Part shown: in pieces, positions 62,307-64,000 of the stretch
How the letters are laid out: every line of letters begins with the position of its first letter
Numbering within the stretch: the stretch's first letter is position 1
NCBI GenBank assembly: GCA_017392945.1
Contig: JAFOSK010000066.1
Coordinates: 1 to 64,000 of the forward strand
Length of the DNA: 64,000 bases
Origin: Treponema sp.
GTDB lineage: Bacteria > Spirochaetota > Spirochaetia > Treponematales > Treponemataceae
Direction: 5' to 3'
Program-made: the position numbers and the translations under genes
Notes under the pieces: generated by a model
Databases searched by the model: none
The model's input: the letters and a program-made list of their open reading frames with translations, nothing else
Told to the model about the DNA's origin: nothing

Positions 62307-63775
62307 TTTGTTTCCGCCTTTTTATCAAAATAGAATGGATCAGTCTGGTTTATCCACCATGTACTGTATGGGAACTTTACATGTTCCGAAATTGTTTGAA
62401 AGAATTTACTGGATTGAAGGGCATCGATGATTCTGGCTCCCAGATTTACAGAACCGTCATAACCGCTTAAGACGTTTATGTCATTTGCTCGGATAGAAGG
62501 AATTCCAAGTTTTGTTCCGATTGTAGCGATTGTTTCGTGACGGGTAATAAGAATGTCAGGTTTCAGCTCTCTGAGAATTTTGTACATGATGAAAGGCTGT
62601 TTGTTGCAGACTGAAAATTTTTCTACGTCTCCCACGGAATCTATCATCTCTTTGAGGGTGTCTAGAACAGGGCTTTTGTCGTCTGTTGTTTGATCATGGT
62701 GGAGTGTCGTTATACCGACAACTTCCATTCCATAGTCTTTGACCATGTTTGTGAGGTAGTGTGCAAAAGAATCTCCTGAATAAATATAGGCCTTTTTTCC
62801 GGCAAGTACTTTTCTGTAGCCTTCGATAGTCGGCTTAATTCGTTCGTTTTCTTCTTTTATGAGTTTTTTTGTTAATTCAATTCTATCTGTGATTTTTGCG
62901 AGTTCCGTAAGCCAGCGATCAGTCCATTCAATTCCATAAGGAGAAGGCGCTTTTAACTGTGGAACTCCGAAATTTTCTTCAAGGGCTGCAGCTCCATAAG
63001 TTCCCAGGGATTCACAGATTGAAATAGTGCATTTCGCTTCCGACATTCTAGACAGCTGTTCAACGGTTGAGTTCGGGATGATAAGATTCGGTCTTAAGTT
63101 GATTTTCTTTAAGAGCGGCGAGTAGGTATCCTGACCTGCAAAATTTATGATATTGACCAAATCTTCCTGTTTCTTTTGAGGTTTCTTTACGATTTTTCGC
63201 AAAACTCCATGGAAAACCGCATCAAAGCCCGAAGTCCAGGTTTTTGATTTGAATCCTTCGCAATAAATAGGTACTAAAGGAATTCCAAGTTCTTCTTCGA
63301 GTTCGTCTACAACACTTTCGATATCATCTCCGATGATTCCTGCCGCGCATGATGAATGAATTAGGATTGCTTTCGGGTTGAAACGTTTGTAAGCTTCAAG
63401 AATTGCTTCCCGCAGAATTTTTACTCCACCATAGACTGTGGAATCGATTCCGATATTTGTCGAAATTACCTGAATTTTCGGAGCTTCGACTCCGCGAACT
63501 TTGCTCGAAGCTTCAACACGCTCATATATTGAAACCGGCGAAAGGCATCCCAATGGGGAATGCACGACTACGGCCGCATCACGGATCATGTAAGAAAGTA
63601 CTTCCGCGCAGCCTTGAGAACAGTCGCTGCATTGGGAATAGATTCGCTGATCTTCCTTTACTGCTCTTTTGCTTGAATCTTTTTGCAGTGTGCTTGCTTT
63701 TCCGTGGAAGGCAAGTACTGCTCCCAAACGGTTGTCACGAGTTTCGACTTCTGATTTTTTTATATCTATTGCCAT
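62303..63775 (-). CDS. NifD-like nitrogenase component 1 subunit
   Basis: 490 residues. It has the P-cluster cysteines (Cys56 in SQGCAEV, Cys77 in HSPLGC, Cys143 in SSCAAGIIGDD), plus Cys49 and Cys52 nearby. The cysteine equal to the FeMo-cofactor ligand Cys275 is kept (SICESLGTYGAAALEENFG). By alignment to Azotobacter NifD, the CEGFRGVSQSLGHH stretch is CEGFKSKTWTSGFD, so Gln191 becomes Trp and His195 becomes Phe, and the YHGFDG His442 place reads LSGYDG (Ser). So it has cofactor cage remains but not the N2-reducing residues. Strong GGAGGT upstream of the ATG. It overlaps the NifK-like gene. Function is discussed in findings. Confidence 0.88.
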   Translation of the reverse strand: MAIDIKKSEVETRDNRLGAVLAFHGKASTLQKDSSKRAVKEDQRIYSQCSDCSQGCAEVLSYMIRDAAVVVHSPLGCLSPVSIYERVEASSKVRGVEAPKIQVISTNIGIDSTVYGGVKILREAILEAYKRFNPKAILIHSSCAAGIIGDDIESVVDELEEELGIPLVPIYCEGFKSKTWTSGFDAVFHGVLRKIVKKPQKKQEDLVNIINFAGQDTYSPLLKKINLRPNLIIPNSTVEQLSRMSEAKCTISICESLGTYGAAALEENFGVPQLKAPSPYGIEWTDRWLTELAKITDRIELTKKLIKEENERIKPTIEGYRKVLAGKKAYIYSGDSFAHYLTNMVKDYGMEVVGITTLHHDQTTDDKSPVLDTLKEMIDSVGDVEKFSVCNKQPFIMYKILRELKPDILITRHETIATIGTKLGIPSIRANDINVLSGYDGSVNLGARIIDALQSSKFFQTISEHVKFPYSTWWINQTDPFYFDKKAETK

Positions 63776-63801
63776 TTTTTGTACCTCCGTTTATATTCAA
63801 A

Positions 63802-64000
63802 TTAAATTTCCTTGTAGTCAAAGCCTGGGAATTTATTGTTGCTATCAAGAAAATAAGTCCACATGCCTTTGTAGAAAGGATCTTCAGGGAATTCCTCGAT
63901 GATCTCTTTCAAGGCGCTGGCATAAACATCGATGTCGAAGAATTCGTCCAGCCTTGCATGGGATTCGATGTAATTCCAGCCAGTAAGAATCTCGTAAATC
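63802..64000 (-). CDS. C-terminal end of the gene upstream of the NifD-like gene (partial)
   Basis: A minus-strand frame open to the right edge, ending 26 bp before the NifD-like start, so it is very likely in the same unit. The visible ~65 residues are acidic and aromatic (for example ALKEIIEEFPEDPFYKGMW, then NNKFPGFDYKEI at the end). They do not look like the C-terminus of NifH. I cannot name the protein; a NifH-like partner must lie further upstream, elsewhere or be replaced. Confidence 0.5.
   Translation of the reverse strand, partial: IYEILTGWNYIESHARLDEFFDIDVYASALKEIIEEFPEDPFYKGMWTYFLDSNNKFPGFDYKEI

Noticed and set aside
62303-63775. True molybdenum nitrogenase for N2 fixation
   Set aside because: The key residues at Gln191, His195 and His442 are replaced, and no nifH, nifB, nifE or nifN is visible in the window.

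Overview
The window looks like chromosomal DNA of a spirochaete of the genus Treponema (probably a gut or rumen type). Supporting signs are low G+C, an rsmI-flgM pair, many lipoproteins with loose lipoboxes, Treponema-type SH3 and Ig-repeat surface proteins, a tRNA without an encoded CCA, and GGDEF proteins with unusual sensor parts. The genus is an inference from gene content; no 16S rRNA gene is present.

Layout. 1-13.6 kb is mostly core genes: the C-terminal part of a GltD-type glutamate synthase subunit, a GerMN protein, a membrane protein with a degenerate GGDEF domain, prolyl-tRNA synthetase, a dicarboxylate-type symporter, an HDOD signalling protein, a TrmH-family methyltransferase, an iron-ADH-fold protein that has lost most metal ligands, and rsmI-flgM. 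13.6-19 kb has a structured intergenic region with a possible small RNA, glmS, tRNA-Ile(CAU), a histidine kinase without a neighbouring response regulator, and a PfkB kinase. 19.3-32.2 kb is one 12.9-kb gene for a giant Ig-repeat lipoprotein, followed by repeat-rich DNA and an SH3 lipoprotein. 34.4-43.4 kb has an ABC-F ATPase, a zinc-binding-type small protein, a diaminobutyrate decarboxylase, a TPR/GGDEF protein, NfeD and an SPFH protein. 43.5-51.2 kb is the alpha-2-macroglobulin/PBP1C pair, then diaminobutyrate aminotransferase and the SRP RNA gene.

The most interesting part is 53.5-64 kb. It contains a nitrogenase-like gene pair (NifD-like and NifK-like, start/stop overlapping) with a NifX-like protein, an ABC importer of the nitrate/sulfonate/taurine family split over two transcription units, a DUF4418 membrane protein with a MacB/FtsX-type permease and its ATPase, and a cysteine synthase. 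Three transcription units in this cluster carry the same operator-like palindrome, CCTAG-N7-CTAGG, at 53596, 57867 and 60477. The NifD-like protein keeps the P-cluster cysteines and the cofactor cysteine but lacks the residues equivalent to Gln191, His195 and His442 of nitrogenase, so ordinary N2 fixation is unlikely. My leading hypothesis is a sulfur- (or similar small-molecule) scavenging system: import of a substrate, reductive cleavage by a nitrogenase-like enzyme, and assimilation by cysteine synthase, under one repressor. It resembles methylthio-alkane reductase in concept, but the importer, DUF4418/FtsX/ATPase set and shared palindrome give it its own character.

A second split pathway is a diaminobutyrate aminotransferase (51.5 kb) and diaminobutyrate decarboxylase (37.2 kb), together able to make 1,3-diaminopropane from aspartate semialdehyde. 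Non-coding DNA holds several repeat families: a 54-bp tandem repeat, a dispersed hairpin repeat near 16.2 and 34.3 kb, and GC-rich palindromic elements.
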